NCBI RefSeq assembly: GCF_001659605.2
Contig: NC_035161.2
Coordinates: forward strand, 38,893,956-38,957,955
Origin: Manihot esculenta
Lineage: Eukaryota > Streptophyta > Magnoliopsida > Malpighiales > Euphorbiaceae
Length of the DNA: 64,000 nt
Direction: 5' to 3'
The notes under the pieces were generated by a model, which saw nothing but the letters and a program-made list of their open reading frames with translations, searched no databases and had not been told where the DNA came from. Numbering within the stretch: the first letter of the stretch is position 1; every line of letters begins with the position of its first letter. The translations under genes were made by a program, and so were the position numbers. Shown here piece by piece: positions 38,124-50,507 of the stretch.

Positions 38124-41100
38124 GGGTTTTTCTTTATAATTTTTCTTTTTGGTAATCTATTATCTCATTTTTCAAGCAAGATGTCAACACAAATTTGTGT
38201 TTATAGTTTTTTCTCGAAGCTTAAACATATTTCTTTTTGTTAAAAATCAAATTTAATTTAATTGAAATAAATTAGTTTATTACTATTATTTAATTTTAAT
38301 GAAATATAAAGTAAGAATTGTTGATAAATTACTTTTTAATAACAAAAATTAATGTCAAAATACTCATAAATTAATAACTGACCTTAATGAAAGAAAATCT
38401 AATGGCATCTTCTTTAACTTTGAAAACCCTTCATTTCATCTTCACTTTTAATATTGTTTGGGGCTTTAATTTCAATTTTTTATAAGTTGAGGTGCGATAT
38501 GAAATATTTAAAGTTTGACTTTCTATTGGATTTTTTCGAGTTTAATGATTCCCAAAACTATTATTAGCATTTAGTTTTCAAAACTCATGCATAATTAAAT
38601 GAAGAAGATACTTCTTTTTAATTTGACATTTATAATAATAAATTATTATTCTTTTTTGTTTGATATTATTTATTTTGTAAAAATAATAATTCAAATAAAT
38701 TTATATAAAATCAGATAAGATATCATTTCTTTTAGTTTTCATTTATTTTATAAAAAATATTATTAAAAAAATATTTTTTATATTTTTTACTTTTTAAAAT
38801 ATTCAAAAAAAATAATTAATATAAATTATTTTTTTGATTTAAAATAAAATTAGGTATTTCTCTTTTTAAAAGAGAAAATGTTTTTTCGTTAAGAACCTTA
38901 TAATCACTTCTATATATAAATTTATAAATATTTTATACAAGAAAGCAAATTTATACGAGAAAAACCACTGCCATCCGAAGTGAAAGAGAGAAAAGCTTTT
39001 TGAGCGCTTTTTTTTTTTTTTTTTTTTTTTCTGGTTTGGAAAAAATAAATAAATATAAAAGTTGCTTTTAGCCTCATAGAATCTTCTCATTTTTGTCCTT
39101 TGATTCCCAAAGCGAGCGGACGCGATTCTTTCCTTCTCGTTTAACCAATTAAAATTAGAAGCAAAAAATCCCGTGATCAGGATGATGTGATTTTTTTATT
39201 TAATTAAAATTTTTAAGTTAAAATTTTAAATATGAGAGTTTTTTTAAAGGAATTAAAAAAAAAAAATTTAATTTGAATTTTTTAATAAATTTACTTATTA
39301 TAAATTTAAATTAATCGAATAAGTAGATTTATATATCTAATAATATATAAAAAATATTTGTATCTTAATTTTGTTTAAGTACATGATTTTCTGGCTTTCT
39401 TGATTAAGTAAATGCATTTTGAGAATTCCCTTTTTCTTCATAGGACTTACAATGCTAAAAGGAATCAAGAGGGCAATTTATAAATTTTGAAGCGGTTTTT
39501 AATATATTTTGAATAAAATAAATATTTAAAAATATTGATGAATTTATAAATTAAAATTCACAGTTTCTAAAATAGTCAAATGATTAATTTTACTTAAAGT
39601 TGGTAAATAAAACAAAAAATCCATTATATTTAAACAATTTAAATTATAAATTTATAATATTATTTGACTCTAGCATCTAGAGCGTAGAATAAACCTTTGA
39701 CCAAATTCTCCTAATAACTCTAGATGTCCATGAAGTCCTCGGCCAAAACAAAACACCAATCACTGGTCAACCTTTTATCAGAAATTAGACGAAGTAAAGT
39801 GTTCATCCGATAATTACATTGTTATGTCTTATAAAAGAATTAGTTTTTCCTATGGGTATAATTGGTATTATGTTTAATAATTGCTCAATACATTTGGAGT
39901 TCATCAATTTTAATAAGAAAAATACAAGTTTTATTACATGATATTAGAATCTATAGCTTATATTTTTTATATTTCTTTTAGTTTGTAATAGGTAAGCAAC
40001 TAAACTAATTGAAAAAATTGCTATCACATGATTGACTTTTATATAACTTACGTGATTTATAATTTTTATAATAGTTTTGCTACTCAATAGCCTTGAAATG
40101 CAATTATATTTGCACCTAAAAAAAATTGATCTGAGATGCCCAATCAGCTTGCAAAATAGAACTCTTATAGAACAAGCGGATGTCTGAATAATAATCATAC
40201 AAAATATAATTGAAAAAATAAAAATTCATAATTACATGAAATCATAAATAAAGATATTTAATATAAGTTATATTTTTCATGAGCCATACCGAGAAAGCAC
40301 TGCTTATTTATAGCGAAATTAAAAAAATTAAAGGTGCATTTAGTATTTTACTGTTTACTTTTATGTCTATTATATATAATGTTGAGAATACTTTTTTTTA
40401 AATATAAATTAATTAAATATTATTCGACTTAAAATTTTCACCTGTCAAACTTTTATAATATTAAAACATATAAGCATTGTTTTTTATATGTATAATATCA
40501 TTAATAAAGAAATATAATTTTAAATAAGTTTATTAATTTTATATTTTTATTAAATTTTATATATTTTCAATTAATTAAAATAAAAAACATTTTAAACAGA
40601 ATATAATTATCCTTATATTGTAACTTGAAATTTAAAATTAAAATATGAATATTTATTATATTTCAAGTATGGTAATATTTAAAATTTAATGACCCAATAA
40701 ATATGGATTCACATGGAACTAAAACGCTTGTTTTAAAATTTTAAAAATAATCCATATTAAGACTTGAACATGCCATTACATTGCACTCTCCGGATATGGT
40801 AAAACTAATATTAAATAAATGTTTTACATTTATTTTTTATTAACTTGTTTTAATTTTATTTCTTTAAAATATTAGGAAAAATTATAATAATTATCACGTA
40901 TTTTATCATATTTTTAAATATAATATTTTTAATTAAAATTTTACTTTTAATTGATTTTTAAATATTCCTCCAACACTTATTAAAATTTAACTATTATAAA
41001 TTAATATAAATTAATTTAATTTAATACGTTAAATTGTAAAACTCAACTTGAAAAAATAGCGTAAGTGTATAAAATTATATAATATTTTACATATAATTTA

Positions 41101-41257
41101 AAAAAGTTCACCTAAAAATTACTAAGAGAAATCTAAAAGGAAAACAACTAATCAAGAGATTTGCATCACCAAAATAAGAAAGATAAAAGAGAAAAATATC
41201 TTTTATGTATTGAACGGCCGCATTCATTTTGTGTGGCCTCCGCTAAACGACTCCATA

Positions 41258-41263
<6 letters not shown>
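38124..41263. other. AT-rich intergenic region upstream of RSH1
   Basis: No gene is supported. A poly-T run of more than 20 bases lies at about 39009-39030. The final 100 bases become less AT-rich as the RSH1 leader begins. Confidence 0.6.
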
Positions 41264-41290
<27 letters not shown>

Positions 41291-41291
41291 A
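41264..41291 (+). repeat. CT microsatellite in the RSH1 leader
   Basis: About 14 CT units lie roughly 250 bases upstream of the RSH1 start codon. Pyrimidine-rich tracts near transcription starts are frequent in plant housekeeping genes, and a promoter or 5' untranslated location is likely. No TATA box is evident nearby. Confidence 0.85.
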
Positions 41292-41538
41292 GATTATCTC
41301 ATCACCTCCGTCGTTCAATTCCATCGCTTATTTGTCCATAATCTTAAGCTTTGCGATACCAAAACGTTAGGCTTTTCAGCTCATTACACAGATTCTTACC
41401 TCAGTAGCCAGCCCCTCTCTCTGGTAAATTGGAGTGAATGCTGATTCGTGCTATCCGCATCTGCTTTCTCCTAATTTTCATGTTTGCATCGTCTTAAATG
41501 CTTCCAGTTCAAATCAATGAGATTGCTTAGCTCCAGAA

Positions 41539-44500
41539 ATGGCGTCTGCTTCTTCCTTGTCAGGTGCCTCCACTTTAGCTTCTGAAGATTTTGACGAATT
41601 TTGTCTTTGAATTGTTTTCCTAATCTTGTGTTAGTTGTACTGTAAGCACGGTTTATCAATTCCGCAGTTTGATTGTGCTTAGCCCCTTGTTTGGATGCTC
41701 ATCAAATGTGTCTTTGAATGAGATAATTTTTATACCTTAGGGATCCGAGTTTACAGTAACGTGTTCATTTAGTTGAATTCATTTTTCTGTAGTAGTTTAG
41801 GCTAACTTTTGTTTTCTTTCTATGTTTATACTTCTGCAAGTCTTGGATTAAAATAAGCTGAAGATGAATTTGGCTAAATTTTTTTCTGTTTATCATATGA
41901 TTTCGATGCCTTATTTTTTTTTGGTTGTTTATTTTTAGTATCATTGGAATGCGTGAACGTTTGTAAATTATCAAAAGGAGATGGCAGCGGAAGATATGAC
42001 TGTAGCGTTCTCTCTTGTGCGTGGAAAGCTCCTAGAATATTGACAGGGTTTCTTGCAAGCACTGCGCATTCTCCTCAGTCTTCGTCTTTCTTATCTGGGC
42101 GAAATGGAAGAAGGAATCAGTTCAAATCTGTAAGTTGCTTAAATTGATTCCATGTTATTGCCTCCATTATAATTAATCCAAAAATAATTGAAATGATGGT
42201 ATCCTTTATCTAGTGAACTAGTAAAAAATAAAGAAAAGGAAATTTATGTAGTTACTGAACGAAATGGGAAATGATCTAAATCATAAAAATACCAGTATAA
42301 TTTATGTGAGCTTATTACCATGGCAAGGCTGATGAATCCCACGTCGGGTAATATGTGTCGTGCTTTAGGCATTCCTCTCCCCTTAGCTAGCTTTTGTGTG
42401 AGTTAGGCATGGTATCATAGCTTCTCCACCGATGTTGAGCCTTCCATAAATATTTCACGCTCCAGTGTAGTCTATAGTCCTGGAAACACAAGGGTGGATT
42501 CGATTTGGAATAGGTCAATGTCTTAGCCACTCCTCTTGTTGAGCTAGCTTTTGGGGTGAAAATTTAACAAAGGCCATAATATCATGCTGCAAATTTTCCT
42601 TTAAACTTCTTTTCCTCCATTCTCATTCCAACAACTTTGGGAAGGCTAATAAAATAGTCTCAGGATGCGAGTAATTCGTTATTTTTCTAATTCTTTTATT
42701 ATTTGTGATCCAAACAGGATTTATTGATACACTTCCACTTCTATTATTTCTTTTAATCTTGCATCCCTATCCAAGTGAGGCAATGTGATTAATGAGTATT
42801 GCACTTCTTTGTCCCAAGAATTGCTGTAGTCTTCCACTCCTCCCTTCCGAATATATATACACATGTGTGTTAAACTTATCTTCTTAGGGAAATGCTTCTG
42901 TCCCTTGCCTCTTTGTTAACTTATCTTGATCATACTTAAATTATCTGCTCTTGCTGTGATATATGTATATATATATGTATATATATATAAAATTATTAAC
43001 ATGTTTCTTAATATCATTTGTTTACCTCCTTTTGCTATTCCAATGTTATGCTTTTGCCAGAAATGTGAAGTCTTGGATATAGGAAGCTGTTATTCAATTG
43101 AAGCTTTTGGGTCTGCTCTTCTTGGGAGACTCATTAAATCTAGAAAGCATCATGTTGCTGGTCAAAGATGGCAGCTGTTTTTTTCTTCATCCATTTCCTC
43201 AGGTGCCTTTGATGAGGTTTCTCCTGAAACTTTGTGGGAGGTAAAATTGCTCAATTGATACCATTGGTATCACTTGTGATAATCATCATCATGAAAGTAG
43301 GATTACTTCCAGTTGACTATAGCTTATGATGTTGATTTTGTGATTGCTTCAGGATCTTAGGCCTACTGTTTCATATCTTTCACCCAAAGAATTGGAATTG
43401 GTCCATAATGCCCTTAAGGTAGCCTTCTACTTATATGAACCTTTTCTACCATTCTGGAAATCTGTATTCTGAAGTGCTTATGAATTTATCAATTTAGTAA
43501 TTTCATTGGCACAGCTGGCTTTTGAGGCTCATGATGGTCAGAAAAGACGCAGTGGAGAGCCATTCATCATTCATCCAGTAGAAGTTGCACGCATTCTAGG
43601 AGAACTTGTGAGTTACTTAGAATTTAAAAGTATGCACATACTTGAAATCTGCTTTGAATTGCACCCTACAATCTAAGAGTCTTTAACTTGCTTGTTCTTT
43701 TAGGAGTTGGATTGGGAGTCAATTGCTGCTGGATTACTGCATGATACTGTTGAAGATACAAATGTTGTCACTTTCGAAAGAATAGAGGAGGAATTTGGTC
43801 CCACTGTACGCCACATTGTAGAAGGAGAGACTAAGGTGTTATACTTTTTATGGGTGTCATTATGTTTTTTAGTGGATGACATTCATCTTACACAAACTAT
43901 CATTGTGATTTGAGCGTATATTGATATCAGTTTATTCCCTTTACTGCTAGGTATCCAAATTGGGAAAATTAAAGTGTAAGAATGAAAGTGATTCGGTACA
44001 GGATGTAAAAGCTGATGACCTACGGCAAATGTTTCTTGCCATGACAGAGGAGGTGATTTATTCCTTATATCTTCTTTATTATTCATTTTTTTAAATACCA
44101 AGGCTTATCTATTGTCCAAGCTAGTTGCAACAAAAACTTGTGGTGTTTCAGGTTCGTGTAATTATAGTCAAATTAGCTGACAGGTTACATAACATGCGCA
44201 CTCTTTCACATATGCCTCCACGTAAGCAGGTATAGTTGAAAGAAAAAGAAGAGCTCATAATTTATTTTTGACTATTTAGTTGCCATTTTTAACATTGTTA
44301 CATTTTGTGCAGTCCAGCATTGCAATGGAAACACTTCAGGTCTTTGCTCCTCTTGCAAAACTGCTAGGAATGTATCAAATCAAGGTAAACCTATGTGCTG
44401 ACTTTTCAAATGTCAATTTCTATTCTGTGAAATTGAGTTGGAGATAACTATTTGCAGCTTAAAATCTTGAGCTTGTCTTTTAAAATGATCTTCATCATAT

Positions 44501-47500
44501 AAAGTGATCAAAGTTCAAAATGTTGAATTTTAGATCCTTATAAATATAATTTACTTTTAAGGTTCATTCCACCATTTAGTTTTAACATTGAGAATGACTG
44601 GCTTTGAGCTTGAAGAACCTAAGGTGTTGTACTTGTATCTTCTATTTTCAGATCATTATTATATAAAGACCATGATCTCATAAATTAGTCCAATATAATG
44701 TACATACCGGTGTGTGTGGGTTTGCAAATTTGTTCTAATTGAGAAGATTATTTTACAGTAATTGCAGATGCACCCTCTTTTCTCTACTGTTGGCTTGCAT
44801 AGCATGATACTATACTCCTCTTTTACTCAAAAGTCAAAGCCCCAAGTGTGGGATGTTTTGGTGTATTTTGTACTCTTCAATTTTTTTTTTTTCTCTTAAA
44901 TTATTGACCATGCAACTAATATTATTTTGCAGTCTGAGCTTGAAAATCTGTCATTCATGTACACAAACCCTCAGGATTATGCTAAGGTTAAGAGGAGAGT
45001 TGCAGACCTCTACAAAGAACATGAGAAAGAGCTTCTGGAGGTATTCTTTTTAAATAATATTTATCATGCACTTATTTTAACAGAGCTCAAGAAGGATTCT
45101 TTTTACTATCCTGAAGTACAACTTTTACACTTGAGGCATAGGGAATGTTAACTTTGGTGGTTTTTGAGGTAGTCTTGCATCATTATGGTCATTGCTTTTC
45201 TAAGACTATTTCCATTGCACAGGCAAATAAAATTTTGAAGAAAAAGATCGAGGATGATCAGTTCCTAGATCTTATGACTGTGAAGACTGAAGTTCGCTCT
45301 GCATGTAAGGAGCCTTATAGGTGAAGCCATGAACCTTATTTCTAACATCTTTTTGTTCATTTACATATTTGGCCTGCTTGCTATTTTTCTTTTAATCCCA
45401 TGTTGCTCATAATACTGTTTTATCATTATTTCAGTAATTCTTTTGATAATTAATAAAGAGCTACAAAGAACTGTTATAGAAGTTTCTATAATGAATAGAG
45501 GCTCAATTGCAATGACAAATTAACTCCTACTGTTGATGCATGTGCGTGTGTGTGTGAAAGAGCCTACCACCCCTGAATTACCCTTCTTGGTTCTTAAAAG
45601 GTCTAGAAAGATGACGTTTGATTCATTTAGATTGGTAATGAGATTGTATTTTTGTTAAGTGCTTCATGTAATGCCCTAGAGATTGTAATTCTTTTGGGAA
45701 ATGCCTTTACTGACCGTTTTATCCCTTCTAGGGCTGTTGATATTGTGGCTTCAAATATACTTTTCCCTTCTCTTCGCATCTTTTAATTGGAATATTTTGT
45801 TTGCTTTCAGTATTTACAAAGCAGTGCTTAAATCTAAAGGTTCGATCAGTGAGGTTAACCAAATTGCACAGGTTTGTTCAGTCAGTGAGGTTAACCAAAC
45901 ACCTGGCCCTGAATCTTTTTGTAGTTTTACATTTGCTTGTTGACATTTTTTATTGCTTATAACCAGCTCCGAATTATTATAAAGCCAAAGCCATGTGTTG
46001 GAGTTGGGCCTCTGTGCACTTCACAGCAGGTAAATCATTTTTCTGAAACTTTCTGCATCATCTGCTGCACCCACTTTGGTATGCCATATGTACTGTTCAT
46101 GTGTTTGCAAATTATGCAGATATGCTACCATGTTCTTGGCTTGGTCCACGGAATCTGGACCCCTATTCCTAGAGCTGTATGTATTCCTTGTTTTTGTTTT
46201 TGAAGTGCATAGTGAGAATATTAAAAATAGTTGGTTATATATTATGTTCAATTCTTGAAACAGATGAAGGACTATATTGCAACTCCAAAGCCTAATGGTT
46301 ATCAAAGTCTTCATACGACTGTGATTCCGTTTCTGTATGAGAGCATGTTTAGACTGGAGGTTCAGGTATTGTTCAATGTTAATTAGTTACCAAGTTTCCA
46401 TTATACATGCTATGAGTGAAGTGAGGGTTTGCTTTGGTTTTTGTTTTTTTTTCCCCTGCATTTTTCTAGTTGAGTCCTGCAGAACTGCCACTTTCTCTTT
46501 TTCAAGGCCTCTGTGCAGAACTTTATATATTTTTGTACTGTATTTCAGGGAACTTCTCTATTGTTTTCTGAAATATTGTTTTGTTGCATATTTGGTTGTT
46601 ACTTGTTACATATTTAGTTACATAAAAAAGGATGATGCCTTTTAACAGATCAGAACTGAAGAGATGGATCTGATAGCTGAGCGAGGCATTGCTGCTCATT
46701 ATAGTGGGAGAGTATTTGTTACGGGTTTAGTTGGACATGCAATGCCTAGTGGTAGAAGTTCAAGAGGGAAGACGGTCTGTCTTAACAATGCAAACATTGC
46801 GCTCAGGGTATACTAATTTTTCTCTTGATAAATTGTGACAATTAGCAGACGTCCACAAGGAACTTGTTGAAAAAATGTTTTTATGCCCCTGACGTGGATG
46901 CTAATTTCATCTTGAAGTCCTTTCTGTCCTCCAGATTGGTTGGCTCAATGCAATTAGAGAATGGCAAGAGGAGTTTGTTGGCAACATGAGCTCCAGAGAA
47001 TTTGTAGATACCATCACTAGAGATCTGTTAGGAAGCCGTGTCTTTGTATTTACGCCAAGGGGAGAGGTAAGGGAGTGGGTTGATCAATTATGAGTAAGAG
47101 GGTGAATTCGCATGATTTTCCGGATTACTAAAATTTATTGATATTGTGTACAGATAAAAAATTTGCCAAAAGGGGCAACAGTAATCGACTATGCTTATAT
47201 GATACACACCGAAATTGGCAACAAGATGGTGGCTGCAAAGGTCTCCTTTTTCAATTTGTTAATGTCATGGTCATTTGCAATTCTAAAGAAAACAAAGATG
47301 AGTCTAACGGCATAGTTACTTGCACGCACACACACACACACACAAAAAAAAAGAAATGTCATGATCATTTGCAATTCTAAAGAAAAACAAAGATATGAGT
47401 CTAACGGCATAGTTACTTGCACACACACACACAACAAAAAAAAAAGGAACTGTTGGAAAATGTGTTTACCCATCAAAAAAGAGAAAACAGAAAGAATTAT

Positions 47501-49807
47501 TTTCTTAGGCATTGCTAAGTTGGCTTTGCTAAAGTTGTTCAAATTTACTTATAACTTTTCTGTTTAAAACATGTTTGCTTACATGGCACAGTGTATCTAT
47601 AAAAAAGATCAAATTTTCTTTTGTAGGAGATCAAGATTTGTTACATTTACTCTGTCCATATGAAGCGAAAAAGCAAAACTTGAACCACAGTACCTTAGAA
47701 AGCAAATTTCAAGTTTTTAAATTTGATATAGAATTAAAAATTTAATTTGCATTCCAAATTTTCTTTTCAAGTTTGGAAAAAAAGAAAACTAGGTTATCCA
47801 AATTTATGGAAAGTGGGTTTACTTGGTCAATGTATTTCTTGAATTTTCTTTTTGAGTTTGGGAATTGGATAACAGTTTTCCAAATTGAAAAAGAAATATG
47901 GAGGTTATCCTACTCTAGTTTTCAAGTTTAGAAAAGACTTTTGAAGTTTTAAACAGGCATTGTATATTTTTCTTTTAAAAAATGAATTAGATGAAAAGGT
48001 TAAAAAAGCCTAACTACTTTTTTTTTCCAGGTCAATGGTAATCTAGTTTCTCCAATGCATGTACTTGCCAATGCTGAAGTTGTGGAGATAATCACCTATA
48101 GTGTTAGTATTTGACATCCCTTGTACTTTTATTTTGAAGAGAACCTATAGTTTTTCTTTTCTTTATTTTTAGATTTTGTGGAGGCACAGTTCCCATTCGT
48201 GATTAGGAAACACACAGATACAATATTTTTCTGCTTGTTATTTCTTATTAGATTTGGGAACTCAACATGATTTTGCCATAGATCATTTCTTTTATTTTGC
48301 TTTGTGGTGACCAGAGCATGATTAAGTTTTGGAGGTTGGCTCATAACTGGTCATGTTCTTTACAACATGTATTTTTTTAATCACGATTGCTCTCTCTCCT
48401 CGACAGTTCACATAGTTTCTTGTTCACATGGAAGTTCACTTGTGCACCATTAATGCTTTGTTCTTCTCTTCTTAAAACTTTTTTGTTTCCTCAGGCACTC
48501 TCTAGCAAATCAGCTTTTCAAAGGCACAAGCAATGGCTGCAACATGCAAAAACACGAAGTGCCAGACACAAAATTATGAAAGTAGGTTTAGTTAATTAGA
48601 TTGAAGATGCTATTTTATTTTTTGTAATTGCTGAGGACTGAAAATAGAAAAATCATCATCGTCTCAGTTCCTAAGGGAGCAAGCTGCATTATCTGCTGCT
48701 GAAATAACAGCAGATACAGTAAATGACTTCGTAGCTGATTCTGAAGAGGAGAGTGAAGTAGAAGAACTCCCAGACAATACTGAATGGAATAGGACTCTGT
48801 GGGAGAAAATCTTTAGGAATGTTGTGGAGAAGTCATCTCAAGGGAAATATTCTGAGGATCTGCTCATGCCTTCTAACAATGGAAGTGCTTGGGTCCCGAA
48901 GGTCAATGGGAAGAATAATAAGCATTTGCAACATGCGAGTTTGGAGGCAAAGGGGGAGTTATTGTCACAGGGAAATGATGTTGCCAAAATGATAGAGTCA
49001 AATATTCCAATGTACAAGGAAGTCTTGCCTGGTTTAGAAAGTTGGCATGCCAGCAAGGTTGCCTCTTGGCACAGTCTTGAAGGGCACTCAATCCAGTGGC
49101 TTTGTGTGGTATGCATCGATCGAAGAGGTAAGAGTCCCTTAATTGGAAGAGACATGTTTAGCTTATCTCTTCTGTCAAGTGGTCTCAAACAAAATTGAGC
49201 TATTGATGCTGGTGGACATGCAAATTCTGCGGGCCACTTACTAATCATTTTTTGACTGAGGCATAATGTCGAGTTATTATTAAGCATTGATCACCCCAAA
49301 TTTTATCTTTAACCCATACTTGCATAAATGTTATGGCAGGCATGATGGCTGAGGTTACAACAGCATTGGCCTCTGTAGGCATAGCTATATGTTCCTGTGT
49401 GGTGAGTGACTATTTATTAAATGTCTCATTGAGCTGTTACTTGTACTTTGTTAATGATTTGCTTAAATATTTGACCTGCAACAATTTTTTCTACTTCCAT
49501 CGACCAGGCTGAAATTGATCGAGGAAGGGGAATGGCTGTGATGTTATTTCATATTGATGGAAACCTTGATAATTTGGTAGTGTATCAGTAATTAGTCTCT
49601 CCCTCTCACTCACTCTCTCTCTCTCTCTCTCTCTCTCGCTCATATTGCACAAGCATTTATGACGTTATTTGGTCCCTATATGCTTGCTTCTATCTCCTTC
49701 AGGTTAAGGCATGCTCGAGTGTGGATCTGATTTTGGGTGTTTTGGGATGGTCTACGGGTTGCAGCTGGACAAGCTCAATGGAAAACCCCCAATTTCTTGA
49801 ATGCTAA
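41539..49807 (+). CDS. RSH1: Plastid RelA/SpoT homolog 1 (ppGpp hydrolase type)
   Basis: Twenty-four coding exons: 41539-41563, 41939-42129, 43061-43240, 43353-43418, 43515-43607, 43704-43835, 43951-44052, 44152-44229, 44313-44384, 44933-45040, 45223-45320, 45811-45871, 45967-46029, 46120-46176, 46264-46365, 46649-46807, 46935-47066, 47154-47240, 48031-48102, 48495-48581, 48668-49127, 49340-49401, 49508-49576, 49703-49807. They give 886 residues, close to Arabidopsis RSH1, which matches throughout. A plastid transit peptide is likely at the N-terminus. The HD hydrolase domain keeps HDTVED (198-203) and [12 protein letters not shown]. The pseudo-synthetase domain keeps GYQSLHTTV and EVQIRT (E474) but has Gln399 where bacterial Rel enzymes have a catalytic Asp. 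TGS (about 561-630) and ACT (about 795-880) domains follow. The family adjusts plastid ppGpp and hence chloroplast gene expression. Confidence 0.96.
42331..42585. repeat. Dispersed repeat fragments in RSH1 intron 2
   Basis: Two diverged copies of a sequence with AATCCCACGTCGGG, AGGCATTCCTC and GAGCTAGCTTTTGGGGTG words lie at 42331-42420 and about 42490-42585. The words are typical of plant LTR-element ends. A related fragment lies in the last sucrose synthase intron. Confidence 0.5.
47262..47448. repeat. Direct duplication with CA microsatellites in RSH1 intron 18
   Basis: A unit of about 95 bp, from GTCATGGTCATTTGCAATTC to a CACACA run plus poly-A, is present twice in tandem (about 47262-47352 and 47357-47448) with few differences. 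It begins 20 bases after the donor site at 47241. Confidence 0.9.
49600..49638 (+). repeat. CT microsatellite in the last RSH1 intron
   Basis: A run of CT/TC dinucleotides interrupted by two CACT units lies in the last intron, upstream of the acceptor at 49702. Confidence 0.85.
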
Positions 49808-50507
49808 TTAATCATTTTACAGAACGAGCAATGTAGGTCACCCAGCTATTGCAGGCTTGGGTAAGAAGTTTTGGCCATCCAGAAAACCAAGATTCTGGTG
49901 TTCTTACATTTTGGATAATTAGTTCAATAGGTTTGTCTTTTTGTTGAATAACCATAATAAACCAGCGGCAGAAAATTGGAGCCAATTCTGTCTGGAAATT
50001 CAGGGCGTTGTATATAGAGAGAAAGAGTGATAGTGTACACAGAAGTAAAAATACTTGTGAAGAGAGGATGGAAACACTTATACAAAGGGGTCGTAAGAAT
50101 CCTTGCCATATAGGTATTCTTTCTTTCTTTCTTGTTTTTTAAATTAACATTTAATTGTTCCTTTTTCTAGTTTTCATTTACCTAGATTGTCCGCGACTAA
50201 TGCCCCTCATCGTATCGTTTTATGAGATTGCTTCTTCCTGCTTGTTATAGCGAGAAGAGACGTGGGTTATCCCTTCTGGTTAAGGCTTGCTCTTAACCGT
50301 TTATTAATGAGAGTCAAACAGCCTAGTGATCACAGAGGTGATCAGATGATGAGCTACATTAACATCCAATTGATAGAACAGAGCCTCGATTTTTATTCCT
50401 TTCACAACCGAGTGAAATTGATTGATTTCAGTTTTTCTATGTCTCATAGGACAAGGAGGGATGATTTCAGTTTTTCTATGTCTCATAGGACAAGGAGGGA
50501 ATCATAA
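49808..50507. other. Region between the convergent RSH1 and acidic-protein genes
   Basis: No gene is seen. It holds the 3' untranslated regions of both neighbours. A 36-38 bp direct duplication (GATTTCAGTTTTTCTATGTC...) lies at about 50424-50500, directly beside the stop codon of the acidic-protein gene. Confidence 0.6.

Noticed and set aside
48838..49287. Minus-strand 149-codon frame over RSH1 exon 21
   Set aside because: Antisense shadow of the long RSH1 exon, whose plus-strand translation matches Arabidopsis RSH1.
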